DNA of 64,000 nt, taken from assembly GCF_902784195.1 (NCBI RefSeq), contig NZ_CACZTX010000006.1:62001-126000 (forward strand). Direction: 5' to 3'. The DNA comes from an uncultured Methanobrevibacter sp. (GTDB taxonomy: Archaea; Methanobacteriota; Methanobacteria; Methanobacteriales; Methanobacteriaceae). The translations under genes were made by a program, and so were the position numbers. Numbering within the stretch: position 1 is the first letter of the stretch; each line of letters begins with the position of its first letter. Below, in pieces: positions 55,997-64,000 of this stretch. The notes beneath the pieces were generated by a model. That model had not been told where the DNA came from, did no database searches, and was given only the letters and a program-made list of their open reading frames with translations.

Positions 55997-57370
55997 TTAT
56001 TTATTGTTTGATAAAATATAATCAATAACTCTTTCTTTTTTCTTAATGGAATTATCCGCTGCCTTTTGAACCTTTTCCTTCATGATTTCAAAGTCTTCAG
56101 GGGTTGTATCTCCAACCAATTTCTTGATTTTGGTATATGCAGCTTCTCTAAATAGTGGAACCAAAGTTTCTTCTGTTCCATCTTCCTTAAGGAGTATAGG
56201 GGAACCCTTATTGTTTACCTCACCGATTTCAGTAATGTAAACACCAACATCAGAAACAACCTTTTTAACATCTTCAGCAATTTCTGGAGGAACAACAAGC
56301 ATTAGAGAGTCTGTGGAAACACCAAGAGGATCAATATCCAAATCTTCAAGCATATTCAATACATTTGGCGCTACAGTTGACTTGATCTTGTCATGGTAGA
56401 ACTCCAATCCTACACCAGTTGTTTCACAAATCTCATGAGCATCTCCTCTAAGACCTCCATTGGTCACATCAGTCATTGCATGAACGTCCTTAACGAGATC
56501 TGCTGCAAACAATGCCTTGGATGCCTTTACAAAACTGATGTTCATTGTATCCCATACAACATCAAAGTAACCGTTATAGAGTGCAGTTGTAGTGATTGTT
56601 CCACCACCGGCACCTTCAGTCATAAGAATGATATCTCCTTCAGTTGCTCCTTTTCTTGCAGTTGGAGGGTACTGTGAAACTCCTACACTTCCAACACAAC
56701 TGACTAACCTATCACCAAGGACCATATCTCCACCTACACGTAGAGTACTTCCAGCTACAAGAGGAACATCAATGAGCTCAGATACTGCACATACACCTGC
56801 AGTATAGTCAAATAATTTGCCTATATCCCCATCATCAGCCAAGTGAAGATCGCTTAGAATAGCTACTGGATCTGCTCCCATTACACAGACATCCCTTAAA
56901 GTAGCTCTTGTTACATGGAAACCACCTAAAAATGGATATTCACTGAGTCTTGAGTGAATTCCATCAACTGCAGTGGTTATATAAACATCATCTCCAGGAG
57001 CAGGAACCTTAACCACTCCTCCATCATCTTGAGCATTTGGATCCACTACAGATTGGACATTTGTACTTTTGACAATCTGTGCAATCTTTCTGTGTACAAA
57101 GAAGTCTCCTGCACCACGGGAACCTACACCCATCTTTCCCATGCCAACATTTGCCTTTGGCACAGTGATGATGTCCTTTAGAAATTCATCTTCAGTATTG
57201 TTAAGCTCCATTGTGGTCTTGACTTCATCAATGACACTTTCAGCCATCAATAATGAATGTTCATCTGAAATGTCCTTAAATTCTCTTATTCTTTCTGCAA
57301 GGATAGACTTAAGCTCTTCTTCATCTTCACCTTTAGTAAGTCTTCCTCTTACAAAACCTTCTATATCCAT
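55997..57370 (-). CDS. AIR synthase-related protein (PurM/HypE fold)
   Basis: The 457-residue ATP-binding protein of the PurM/HypE superfamily shows GVGSRGAGDFFVHRKIAQI, VPAPGDDVYITTAVDGIH for nucleotide binding, and DVTNGGLRGDAHEI in the second half. Relatives activate carboxamide or carbamoyl groups with ATP. An N-terminal helical region of about 70 residues precedes the core, and the C-terminus is Lys-rich. It is 54 bp downstream of a ferredoxin gene and may be co-transcribed. It may be one of the methanogen-wide marker proteins of this family; I cannot say which. Confidence 0.8.
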   Translation of the reverse strand: MDIEGFVRGRLTKGEDEEELKSILAERIREFKDISDEHSLLMAESVIDEVKTTMELNNTEDEFLKDIITVPKANVGMGKMGVGSRGAGDFFVHRKIAQIVKSTNVQSVVDPNAQDDGGVVKVPAPGDDVYITTAVDGIHSRLSEYPFLGGFHVTRATLRDVCVMGADPVAILSDLHLADDGDIGKLFDYTAGVCAVSELIDVPLVAGSTLRVGGDMVLGDRLVSCVGSVGVSQYPPTARKGATEGDIILMTEGAGGGTITTTALYNGYFDVVWDTMNISFVKASKALFAADLVKDVHAMTDVTNGGLRGDAHEICETTGVGLEFYHDKIKSTVAPNVLNMLEDLDIDPLGVSTDSLMLVVPPEIAEDVKKVVSDVGVYITEIGEVNNKGSPILLKEDGTEETLVPLFREAAYTKIKKLVGDTTPEDFEIMKEKVQKAADNSIKKKERVIDYILSNNK

Positions 57371-57424
57371 GTTTACACCATTTAGATAAAATATTAATTA
57401 ACAATTTAAAAAATATGATTAAAA

Positions 57425-57682
57425 TTATGATTTGAAATTAACGAAATTTATACATTCATTCGGACAAGCTGCAACGCATACCTTACAGTCTCTGCAAATG
57501 TAATCCTCTTTAAGTGATGATTTCCCATCCATAATAACAAAACTGTTGTTTGGACAGACTGAAACGCATCTTTGGCAAGCTTTACAGTTTTCTCTATTGA
57601 TTTCAATATGAGATTCTGCTAAATCTTTTTCCTTCTTTTTTTCTTCAACATTATCTTTCTTAAAAAATGAAAATAATCCCAT
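57425..57682 (-). CDS. 2[4Fe-4S] ferredoxin
   Basis: The 85-residue product has a basic N-terminus, then two cluster motifs, CKACQRCVSVCPN (about residues 35-47) and CRDCKVCVAACPN (about 63-75), both CX2CX2CX3CP. It is a low-potential electron carrier. The N-terminal 30 residues (FFKKDNVEEKKKEKD) are extra and charged. It lies upstream of the PurM-like gene and may supply electrons to a neighbour. Confidence 0.9.
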   Translation of the reverse strand: MGLFSFFKKDNVEEKKKEKDLAESHIEINRENCKACQRCVSVCPNNSFVIMDGKSSLKEDYICRDCKVCVAACPNECINFVNFKS

Positions 57683-57901
57683 GAACTTACTTTATTAAAA
57701 CAAATTAATAAGTTTTTATCAATTAAGTTAAAAAAAATGCAAAAAGAAGAAAATAAAATATTGAGATAAAAAAAGGGGGAGAATAAGAAAGAAATGAAAT
57801 TTAAGATAAAAAAGACACCCAGATAAAGAAAAAAGTAAAATAAATGTGAAATAAAAAAAAAAGAAAAAATAATAAAAATAATAGTTTAAATATCACTTAA
57901 A

Positions 57902-58900
57902 CTATTTTAAAGCCTCTTCTACAGCCACTGCAACTGCTACAGTTGCACCGACCATAGGGTTATTTCCCATACCAATTAATCCCATCATTTCCACGTGAGC
58001 AGGTACGGAACTTGAACCCGCAAATTGAGCATCAGAATGCATTCTTCCTAAAGTGTCAGTCATACCATAGGAAGCAGGACCTGCTGCCATATTGTCCGGG
58101 TGCAAGGTTCTACCGGTTCCTCCACCAGAAGCAACTGAGAAGTACTTTTTGCCTTCAAGGACACATTCCTTCTTATAGGTTCCAGCTACTGGGTGTTGGA
58201 ATCTTGTAGGGTTAGTTGAGTTACCTGTGATTGAGACATCAACACCTTCAAGGTGCATGATGGCTACACCTTCCCTTACATCGTCAGCCCCATAACATCT
58301 GACTTTAGCTCTTTCACCATCGGAATAAGCCTTTTCTCTAACCACTTTAACTTCACCGGTGAAGTAGTCGAATTCGGTTTGAACATAAGTGAATCCGTTG
58401 ATTCTTGAGATGATTAAAGCTGCATCCTTTCCTAAACCATTTAAGATAACTCTTAAAGGCTCTTTTCTAACCTTGTTTGCAGAGTTTGCAATACCTATTG
58501 CACCTTCTGCTGCAGCAAAACTTTCGTGACCAGCCAAGAAAGCGAAACATTCAGTTTCATCAGAAAGCAACATTGAAGCAAGGTTTCCATGACCAAGGCC
58601 CACTTTTCTGTCATCTGCCACACTTCCTGGAATACAGAATGCCTGTAATGCTTCACCGATTGCAGTTGCAGCATCACTTGCCTTTTTGCAATCCTTTTTG
58701 ATTGCAATTGCTGCACCTAAAGTGTATGCCCAACAAGCGTTTTCAAAACAAATAGGTTGAACAGACTTTACAATATCATATGGATTGAATCCCTTTTCAT
58801 TACAGATAGATTTAGCTTCTTCAAGGTCTTTAATGCCGTATCTTTCAAGTACAGGAACAATTTGATCTATTCTTCTTTCATAACTTTCAAATAAACTCAT
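57902..58900 (-). CDS. GGGtGRT family protein
   Basis: The 332-residue protein carries the naming motif GGGTGRTLHPDNMAAGP near residue 263 and ends HVEMMGLIGMGNNPMVGA. Its glycine-rich pattern and AFLAGHESFAAAEGAIGIAN stretch are well conserved in anaerobic bacteria and methanogens, where it is regularly paired with an IscU-like scaffold protein. That gene is directly upstream here, with 11 bp between. AGGAGG before the ATG supports the start. The biochemical role is unknown; action on an iron-sulfur or other metal cofactor is suggested by the pairing. Confidence 0.82.
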   Translation of the reverse strand: MSLFESYERRIDQIVPVLERYGIKDLEEAKSICNEKGFNPYDIVKSVQPICFENACWAYTLGAAIAIKKDCKKASDAATAIGEALQAFCIPGSVADDRKVGLGHGNLASMLLSDETECFAFLAGHESFAAAEGAIGIANSANKVRKEPLRVILNGLGKDAALIISRINGFTYVQTEFDYFTGEVKVVREKAYSDGERAKVRCYGADDVREGVAIMHLEGVDVSITGNSTNPTRFQHPVAGTYKKECVLEGKKYFSVASGGGTGRTLHPDNMAAGPASYGMTDTLGRMHSDAQFAGSSSVPAHVEMMGLIGMGNNPMVGATVAVAVAVEEALK

Positions 58901-58911
58901 TATTATTCCTC

Positions 58912-59604
58912 CTATTCCTTCCTTGGGTCAATCTTTTTAACAGCATCTTCAAATCTGCCGTATTGACCGCTTGCCTTTTCAATAGCTTCCATTGGATCTA
59001 CACCATCTTTGATTAAGTCAAGCATTACACCCATATTGATGTATTTGTATCCAATGATCTCATCATCCTCATCAAGACCGATTTCAGTGATATAACCTTC
59101 AGTAAGTTCCAAATATCTTGGTCCTTTCACTTTAGTTGAATAAATTGTACCAACTTGAGATCTGTGACCTTTACCTAAGTCTTCAAGGCCAGCTCCAATA
59201 GGAAGGCCCCCTTCTGAAAATGCAGATTGGGTTCTACCATAAACAATTTGCAAGAATAATTCACGCATAGCTGTGTTGATTGCATCACATACAAGGTCTG
59301 TATTCAATGCTTCAAGTATTGTCTTTCCAACAAGAATTTCACCAGCCATAGCTGCGGAATGAGTCATACCGGAGCATCCGAGAGTTTCAACCAATGCCTC
59401 TTCGATGATTCCTTCCTTAACATTTAAGGTTAATTTGCAGCATCCTTGTTGAGGTGCACACCATCCGATACCGTGAGTGAGTCCGGAAATATCGCTTATT
59501 TCCTTGGATTTTACCCATCTGCCTTCCTCAGGTATTGGTGCAGGACCATGGTCTGCTCCCTTATGAACAGGACACATATTTTCAATTTCTTTTGAGTAAA
59601 TCAT
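58912..59604 (-). CDS. Iron-sulfur cluster assembly scaffold-like protein (IscU/NifU N-domain)
   Basis: The 230-residue protein has the IscU-type core, with cysteines in GWCAPQQGCCKL and LGCSGMTHSAAMAGEIL. A short extension precedes it with CPVHKGADHGPAP, and an extra C-terminal part follows. GTGGAGAT before the ATG at 59604 supports that start over the GTG at 59616. It is translated just before the GGGtGRT gene. The two form a conserved pair, probably handling an iron-sulfur or related cluster. Confidence 0.85.
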   Translation of the reverse strand: MIYSKEIENMCPVHKGADHGPAPIPEEGRWVKSKEISDISGLTHGIGWCAPQQGCCKLTLNVKEGIIEEALVETLGCSGMTHSAAMAGEILVGKTILEALNTDLVCDAINTAMRELFLQIVYGRTQSAFSEGGLPIGAGLEDLGKGHRSQVGTIYSTKVKGPRYLELTEGYITEIGLDEDDEIIGYKYINMGVMLDLIKDGVDPMEAIEKASGQYGRFEDAVKKIDPRKE

Positions 59605-59834
59605 TTCAATCTCCACTTAAAAATCTTAAAATTTTTTAAAATATTTTAAAATTGTTTAAAATTATTTAATTATTAAAATTATTTAAAAATGATAATAAAA
59701 AATTTAATAATTTTATAATCTTTATGTAATTATATTTGTTTTATTCAGTATATAATATTTGATTTTTAAGTTTAAAATTAAATAAAAAAGAGTGAAAAAA
59801 AGTAAAATAGAAAAAATAGATAAAAGTAAAAAAA

Positions 59835-60455
59835 TTATAAAAATACTTGTATTGAAGTGTAGAACAAATAAATAGCTCCAATAATAATCAAAATCGCAAA
59901 TATTTTAGGAATATAACTTGCTTTGGAAATCAATTTTTCCAAATCTATCCTTGAAATCGCCAAACATAATACAAGCAAAGTCAATGCAAATCCTAAGACG
60001 TAAATAAGTATATTCCCAACTGCATATAATGGGCTATTTGTACTTACAAGCAAGCTTATAAGAGAAATAAGGTATGCACTGTAGCAATCAGCCCAAGCAA
60101 TTGAAGTTAGAAATCCTAATATAAATGAATTGAGCTTGCCTTCACCTGTTTTAGCACTGATTGATTTAAATGGCAATTTATAATCAAAAAACATCAGTAT
60201 TCCTATAATCAACAAAAGAATCGCAGCAATTACCCTTACATAAACGATGTATTTATAGAGAATAGCTGTAAAGAACCCTGTCAAAAAGATGATTATTGTG
60301 AAAATGCTAAATAATCCAAGGATAAAAGACAATATTTCCACTTTTGATTTGGTCTTTAAGCTAAATCCCACAATTATCGGTATAGTGGGTATGATGCAAG
60401 GAGATAATATTGAAATCACTCCTGTAAAAAATGAAATAATCGGCATTATCTCCAT
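59835..60455 (-). CDS. ccdA: CcdA-type thiol:disulfide membrane transporter
   Basis: The 206-residue protein has six membrane segments. The redox cysteines are in SPCIIPTIPI (first segment) and WADCYSAYL (fourth segment), the DsbD/CcdA pattern. It carries reducing power from cytosolic thioredoxin across the membrane. GGGAGAT before the ATG at 60455 supports that start over 60470. It follows the anchored thioredoxin-like gene by about 24 bp. Confidence 0.88.
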   Translation of the reverse strand: MEIMPIISFFTGVISILSPCIIPTIPIIVGFSLKTKSKVEILSFILGLFSIFTIIIFLTGFFTAILYKYIVYVRVIAAILLLIIGILMFFDYKLPFKSISAKTGEGKLNSFILGFLTSIAWADCYSAYLISLISLLVSTNSPLYAVGNILIYVLGFALTLLVLCLAISRIDLEKLISKASYIPKIFAILIIIGAIYLFYTSIQVFL

Positions 60456-60479
60456 TTTATAATCTCCCATTAATCAAAA

Positions 60480-61094
60480 TTATTTTCCACTGATCTCTTT
60501 CAAGTGAGCCAAATATTCCTCTGGAGTTTCATACTCCTCAATTCTGCCTAATTCATTTGCATTTTCATCGAAAATAACAGTTGTAGGAGTTCCATAAACA
60601 CTTAATTGAGATGAAAGCTCTGGACTTTCACTTGTTTCTGTAATCAATATAATGTAATTATCATTTATCTCCTTTTGAACAGCAGAATCTGTCAAGGTGT
60701 CCTCCTTGAGATATTCACAATAGATGCATGCTGCTCCATCAAATACAATCATAACATTCCTGTGATGTGCCTTAGCATCCTCGAATGCATGTTTTAAATC
60801 ATTGCAGAAATACAATCCCTCAATGTAAGAGCCTTCATAATATTTGGAATCATAATTTAACTTATCATCTTTACTATCTTTATCTGCAGTTTTAGCGGAA
60901 TTATTAGTTTTATTGGAATCAGCTAAACAAATTCCATTTTCACAATTGGATGAATCTGCATCTACACTTGAATCTGAAGTAGGTATAAGGCTTACTGAAT
61001 CATCAAAAGAGCTAGGTGCATCTACAACCATAACAATTCCACATACTAAAAATAGAGCTAAAATTAGAATAATTAGAAATTTAAATTTTCCCAT
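60480..61094 (-). CDS. Membrane-anchored extracellular thioredoxin-like protein
   Basis: The 204-residue product has an N-terminal hydrophobic anchor (residues 5-24), a Ser/Asp-rich linker, and a thioredoxin fold with CIYC (Cys123, Cys126) and the cis-proline loop YGTPTTVIFD. It acts outside the membrane and would take electrons from CcdA, encoded just downstream. Two extra cysteines in the linker (CENGIC) could also form a redox or structural pair. Confidence 0.87.
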   Translation of the reverse strand: MGKFKFLIILILALFLVCGIVMVVDAPSSFDDSVSLIPTSDSSVDADSSNCENGICLADSNKTNNSAKTADKDSKDDKLNYDSKYYEGSYIEGLYFCNDLKHAFEDAKAHHRNVMIVFDGAACIYCEYLKEDTLTDSAVQKEINDNYIILITETSESPELSSQLSVYGTPTTVIFDENANELGRIEEYETPEEYLAHLKEISGK

Positions 61095-61270
61095 AATATC
61101 TCCCCCAAGGATAATATGTGCAGGGTTATTTAAATAATTTACTAAAAAATTTAAAAAATTAAAAAGAGTTCTTAACTAATAATAAAAAAATGAAAAAATA
61201 TGAAAAAATATTAAATATTAAAAAATATTAAAAAATAGGATTATTTGAAAAAAAGAAAGTAGAATAAAAA

Positions 61271-61864
61271 TTATTCTAAACTAACAAAGTTCTTAAGTAT
61301 TTTCAATCCTGGAACTCCACTTTTTTCTGGGTGGAATTGGGTTGCAAATACATTATCCTTTGATACTGCAGCAGTTAAATCAATGCCATAATCCACAACA
61401 GCAGATAAATTGCTCTCATCATCAAGCACAGCATGATAAGAGTGTACAAAATAAAAGTCCTTGCCATCTACACCATCTAAGATAGGGCAATCTTTAACTT
61501 GCTTCAATTGATTCCATCCCATATGAGGAATTTTCCTACCTTCTGGAATCTTAGCGACATGACCTTTGAAAATGTCAAGCCCCTTTACACCTGGAGACTC
61601 TTCACTTGAAGATAAAAGCACCTGAAGACCTAAACAAATTCCTAAAAATGGCTTTCCATCATCAATATGTTCGAAAATCACATCCTTAAAAGGTTCTATG
61701 TTTTCCATAGCTGTTCCAAAAGCACCGACTCCCGGAAGAACAAGATGTTTCGCATTTGCAATCTCAATTGGATCGCTTGTAATGATGGCTTCAACACCTA
61801 TCTTTTTAAAGCTATTGGAAATGCTTCTAAGATTTCCACTTTTATAATCAATAATTGTAATCAT
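61271..61864 (-). CDS. hisH: Imidazole glycerol phosphate synthase, glutaminase subunit
   Basis: The 197-residue class I amidotransferase has nucleophile Cys77 in GICLGLQVLL, the oxyanion region PGVGAFGTAM and the His/Glu pair in QFHPEKSG. It provides ammonia to HisF for histidine and purine synthesis. AGGTAAT before the ATG supports the start. It stands alone, away from other his genes. Confidence 0.95.
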   Translation of the reverse strand: MITIIDYKSGNLRSISNSFKKIGVEAIITSDPIEIANAKHLVLPGVGAFGTAMENIEPFKDVIFEHIDDGKPFLGICLGLQVLLSSSEESPGVKGLDIFKGHVAKIPEGRKIPHMGWNQLKQVKDCPILDGVDGKDFYFVHSYHAVLDDESNLSAVVDYGIDLTAAVSKDNVFATQFHPEKSGVPGLKILKNFVSLE

Positions 61865-62040
61865 AAAATTACCTGCAAATAAATATTAAATTGAAATTTT
61901 TAAATTTTTTAAATATTTTAAAATTTTAGATATTGAAATTTTAGTTTAATATATTAAACTATTTTTTGAAAAAATTATTCTATAATTTAAATTAAAATAA
62001 CGATTAATTAAAATGATAGTTAATTAAATAAATACTAATT

Positions 62041-63153
62041 TTATTCAAGCTCCCATTCAATAACTGAACGTATCATCATACCAAAGTCGGAATCAACTAT
62101 CTCATCTACACCTAATGTCTTAGAATGAGCATCTAATTCAGCTATGACATGTGAGTAACCCAATTCATTAAGTGGTTGGACAAGTCTTGGACCATCTGTA
62201 ACTGCAATGGTTTCACAGTCAAGCCCTTCAACATACAATGCATGTGGAACACCAACAACAATTACAAGATCTGGATTGATTTCTTTAAGATATTCCTCTG
62301 CCTTTCTTGGGGTGATAGGATATTCATCAAGGCCACCAGTGATGCATTCAATGTCAATTCCAGTTTCATTAAGTTCTTTAGTTATATTAACTGCATGCTG
62401 TCTGATTCTTGGAAGTCCAATGTTTTCATCCAAATTAGCAATGAAATGAAGATTTTCTATATCCTTATTAGAATTTATATTAGAATCATCAAATAATCTG
62501 GAAAAGTCACAATTTAGAATATCTGCAAAAAGATAAGAGGTTTCCTTTTTAGCATTCAATACAAATGCTACCTTCTTGCCTTCCTGAATTGCCTTTACAA
62601 TAATCTTTGCCACTTTTTCCTTGCTCTCTCCAAAATTAGGCTTTATGTATTTTCCTTGAGCCATACCACGAGTCTTTTCAACATGGGTTGCAAGTCTTAG
62701 CATTTCATTTTGACGATCAGCTTCCTCTTGAGGGATTACACCATATTCCACAGCAGCGTTGAGAACGGCAATAGCTCCTTCTGTATTGTCCCCTTCACCG
62801 AAACCCCCATGAGATTCCACTGGCAAGATAACACAATCAAGGCCAAGGTTTTCAATTGGCTCCTTTAAGTCTTCACCAATAATCATACTTGCACAAGTTC
62901 CTACAATACCCATTAATTTTGGATTGAATGTATCATAAGCCTCTTGCAAGGTTTCCTGAAGCTTTTCGCCTGCACCTAAAATAAAATCATTTTCAGCCAT
63001 AGCTGTTGTGACAACTCTAACACCATCACTTTCAAGGAGCCTTCCTGTTCTAAAGCAACAGCCATGTGGCCCATGCATAACAATTACATCTGCATTTAAA
63101 TCTCTTAAAGTGTATAAAGAAGCTGCTATTGGACTTGGACGTGGATGCATCAT
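62041..63153 (-). CDS. cfbD: Ni-sirohydrochlorin a,c-diamide reductive cyclase, catalytic subunit
   Basis: The 370-residue protein is nitrogenase-like (NflD). It acts with CfbC in coenzyme F430 synthesis, reducing Ni-sirohydrochlorin a,c-diamide and closing a ring. Visible marks are [14 protein letters not shown] and [15 protein letters not shown] with cysteines for the metal cluster. The length agrees with CfbD. AAGGTGAT precedes the ATG; it lies over the stop codon of the upstream GTPase gene, so the two genes are coupled. CfbD is strong evidence that the organism is a methanogen. Confidence 0.92.
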   Translation of the reverse strand: MMHPRPSPIAASLYTLRDLNADVIVMHGPHGCCFRTGRLLESDGVRVVTTAMAENDFILGAGEKLQETLQEAYDTFNPKLMGIVGTCASMIIGEDLKEPIENLGLDCVILPVESHGGFGEGDNTEGAIAVLNAAVEYGVIPQEEADRQNEMLRLATHVEKTRGMAQGKYIKPNFGESKEKVAKIIVKAIQEGKKVAFVLNAKKETSYLFADILNCDFSRLFDDSNINSNKDIENLHFIANLDENIGLPRIRQHAVNITKELNETGIDIECITGGLDEYPITPRKAEEYLKEINPDLVIVVGVPHALYVEGLDCETIAVTDGPRLVQPLNELGYSHVIAELDAHSKTLGVDEIVDSDFGMMIRSVIEWELE

Positions 63154-63162
63154 TTTATCACC

Positions 63163-64000
63163 TTAGTGTGTCACAATCTTAATGATATCTCTATCTTGGA
63201 GTTCGTAATCACTTGCAATTCTCATGCTCTTTCTTGCATCTACTGCATGCATGAACTTATCACCGATATCTGTGTGAATGATATATGCAAATTCACGAGG
63301 AGTTGAACCTTTAGGAACCAAGAAAGCATCTGGGAGCACATTTCCCTTTTGGTCTGTAAGCTTATGCTCATCTCCTACTGGATAGACAACAATCATGTCT
63401 AAAAGATCAAAGACTGCAGTGTTCAATGCCTCTTGAATGCCTGTGCTTCCATAAACATCAAGGATATTGGTTTGAATGTATTCCAATGCCTTGATTTGGT
63501 TAGCGTTTAATTTGTCCTTTTCAAGGATTTCAAAACTGCTGTCTCCAGAAATGTATGAAATCAATCCTGCTCTTGTAGCGTTCATAAGTGCAAGCTCGGA
63601 TTCAGCAGATGTTGGAATTACACGAGGGTATTTCTCTTGCATTCTTTCAATGTTCTCACGTGCTCCAGGCAAATCTGCCTTGTTTGCAATTACAAGGGAA
63701 GGTTTTGCAATATTCAAGAGGTTGCGTACAAATTCAATCAAGTCTTCCTCTTCCCATTTACCATAATCAGGACTGACTGTTCTTAATGCTTCAATTACAT
63801 CTTCAATTAGGATACCAGTACCGGATAATTGGTCAAAAAGAACCTTGGAAATGTCCAAATGTTCCGCTTCAACCTTACGGATAAGCCTTACCCAATTCTT
63901 GCTTACGATTCCATACATCCACATGACTATTTCATGTTCTAAAAACTCAATGTCTTCCAATGGGTCATGTGAACCTGGATCAACTGGGTTTCCTTCAGCA
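63163..64000 (-). CDS. YchF/OBG-family GTPase with TGS domain, 5' end outside window
   Basis: The frame stays open to the window edge, so the N-terminus including the P-loop is missing; about 279 codons are seen. The G4 motif NKAD is in [14 protein letters not shown] and the G5-like SAES is in [10 protein letters not shown]. The C-terminal TGS domain ends [20 protein letters not shown]. Archaeal YchF homologues have this layout. Its stop lies over the cfbD ribosome binding site. Confidence 0.9.
   Translation of the reverse strand, partial: AEGNPVDPGSHDPLEDIEFLEHEIVMWMYGIVSKNWVRLIRKVEAEHLDISKVLFDQLSGTGILIEDVIEALRTVSPDYGKWEEEDLIEFVRNLLNIAKPSLVIANKADLPGARENIERMQEKYPRVIPTSAESELALMNATRAGLISYISGDSSFEILEKDKLNANQIKALEYIQTNILDVYGSTGIQEALNTAVFDLLDMIVVYPVGDEHKLTDQKGNVLPDAFLVPKGSTPREFAYIIHTDIGDKFMHAVDARKSMRIASDYELQDRDIIKIVTH

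Overview
The window is AT-rich archaeal chromosome, most like a methanogen of the order Methanobacteriales and probably Methanobrevibacter. The genus is an inference from gene content and style. Markers are a coenzyme F430 biosynthesis gene (cfbD), the large subunit of archaeal DNA polymerase D, an archaeal class I lysyl-tRNA synthetase, Sec61-beta, truD, the AcnX small subunit of the archaeal mevalonate route, GGTGAT-type ribosome binding sites and TATA-box promoters. No phage, insertion sequence, CRISPR array or rRNA was seen.

Layout. 1-8.1 kb: hxlB (cut by the window edge), a LysR-like regulator, thiC, a PfkB nucleoside kinase, a coiled-coil protein and lysS. Three minus-strand genes here (thiC, the kinase, lysS) end in related hairpin plus oligo-T terminator modules. 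8.5-15.1 kb: an anaerobic ribonucleotide reductase (nrdD) broken by a frameshift, polC (DP2), and a 53-residue Sec61-beta gene. 15.3-22.3 kb: a membrane island with an M50 metalloprotease, three CPBP intramembrane proteases, two DUF4013-type membrane proteins, an anchored acidic secreted protein and an XRE regulator with an array of ATGTAA sites. 22.7-26.9 kb: purB, a Nim-like flavin protein, a TcdA-like enzyme, TatD and a HEAT-repeat protein.

27.1-34.6 kb is a plus-strand accessory stretch: a TetR-GNAT fusion regulator with two matching operators, an iron-sulfur flavoprotein, an acyltransferase, a bacterial-type uracil-DNA glycosylase, and a MarR-MATE-MFS efflux group. 34.8-41.6 kb is a complete trpEGDCFBA operon on the minus strand, with TRP-box-like hexamers around its promoter. 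42-47.3 kb holds TrkH, a channel-like membrane protein with an unusual pore loop, and a CopA/CopZ copper export pair. 47.5-54 kb holds a small unknown protein, an amidohydrolase, the AcnX small subunit, a pyridoxal-kinase-like gene paired with a CytX transporter, a TMEM175-like protein and truD.

54-64 kb, almost all minus strand, holds tRNA-Arg(GCG), a pilin-like protein, a PurM/HypE-like protein, a ferredoxin, the conserved GGGtGRT/IscU-like pair, a CcdA-thioredoxin pair, hisH, cfbD and a YchF-type GTPase running off the end.

The strongest leads for something undescribed are the terminator-module family, the TetR-GNAT fusion with its paired operators, the protease-rich membrane island with its operator array, the TrkH-linked aberrant channel, and the kinase-CytX pair with its palindrome. 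All functional assignments rest on reading motifs by eye; no database search was run.
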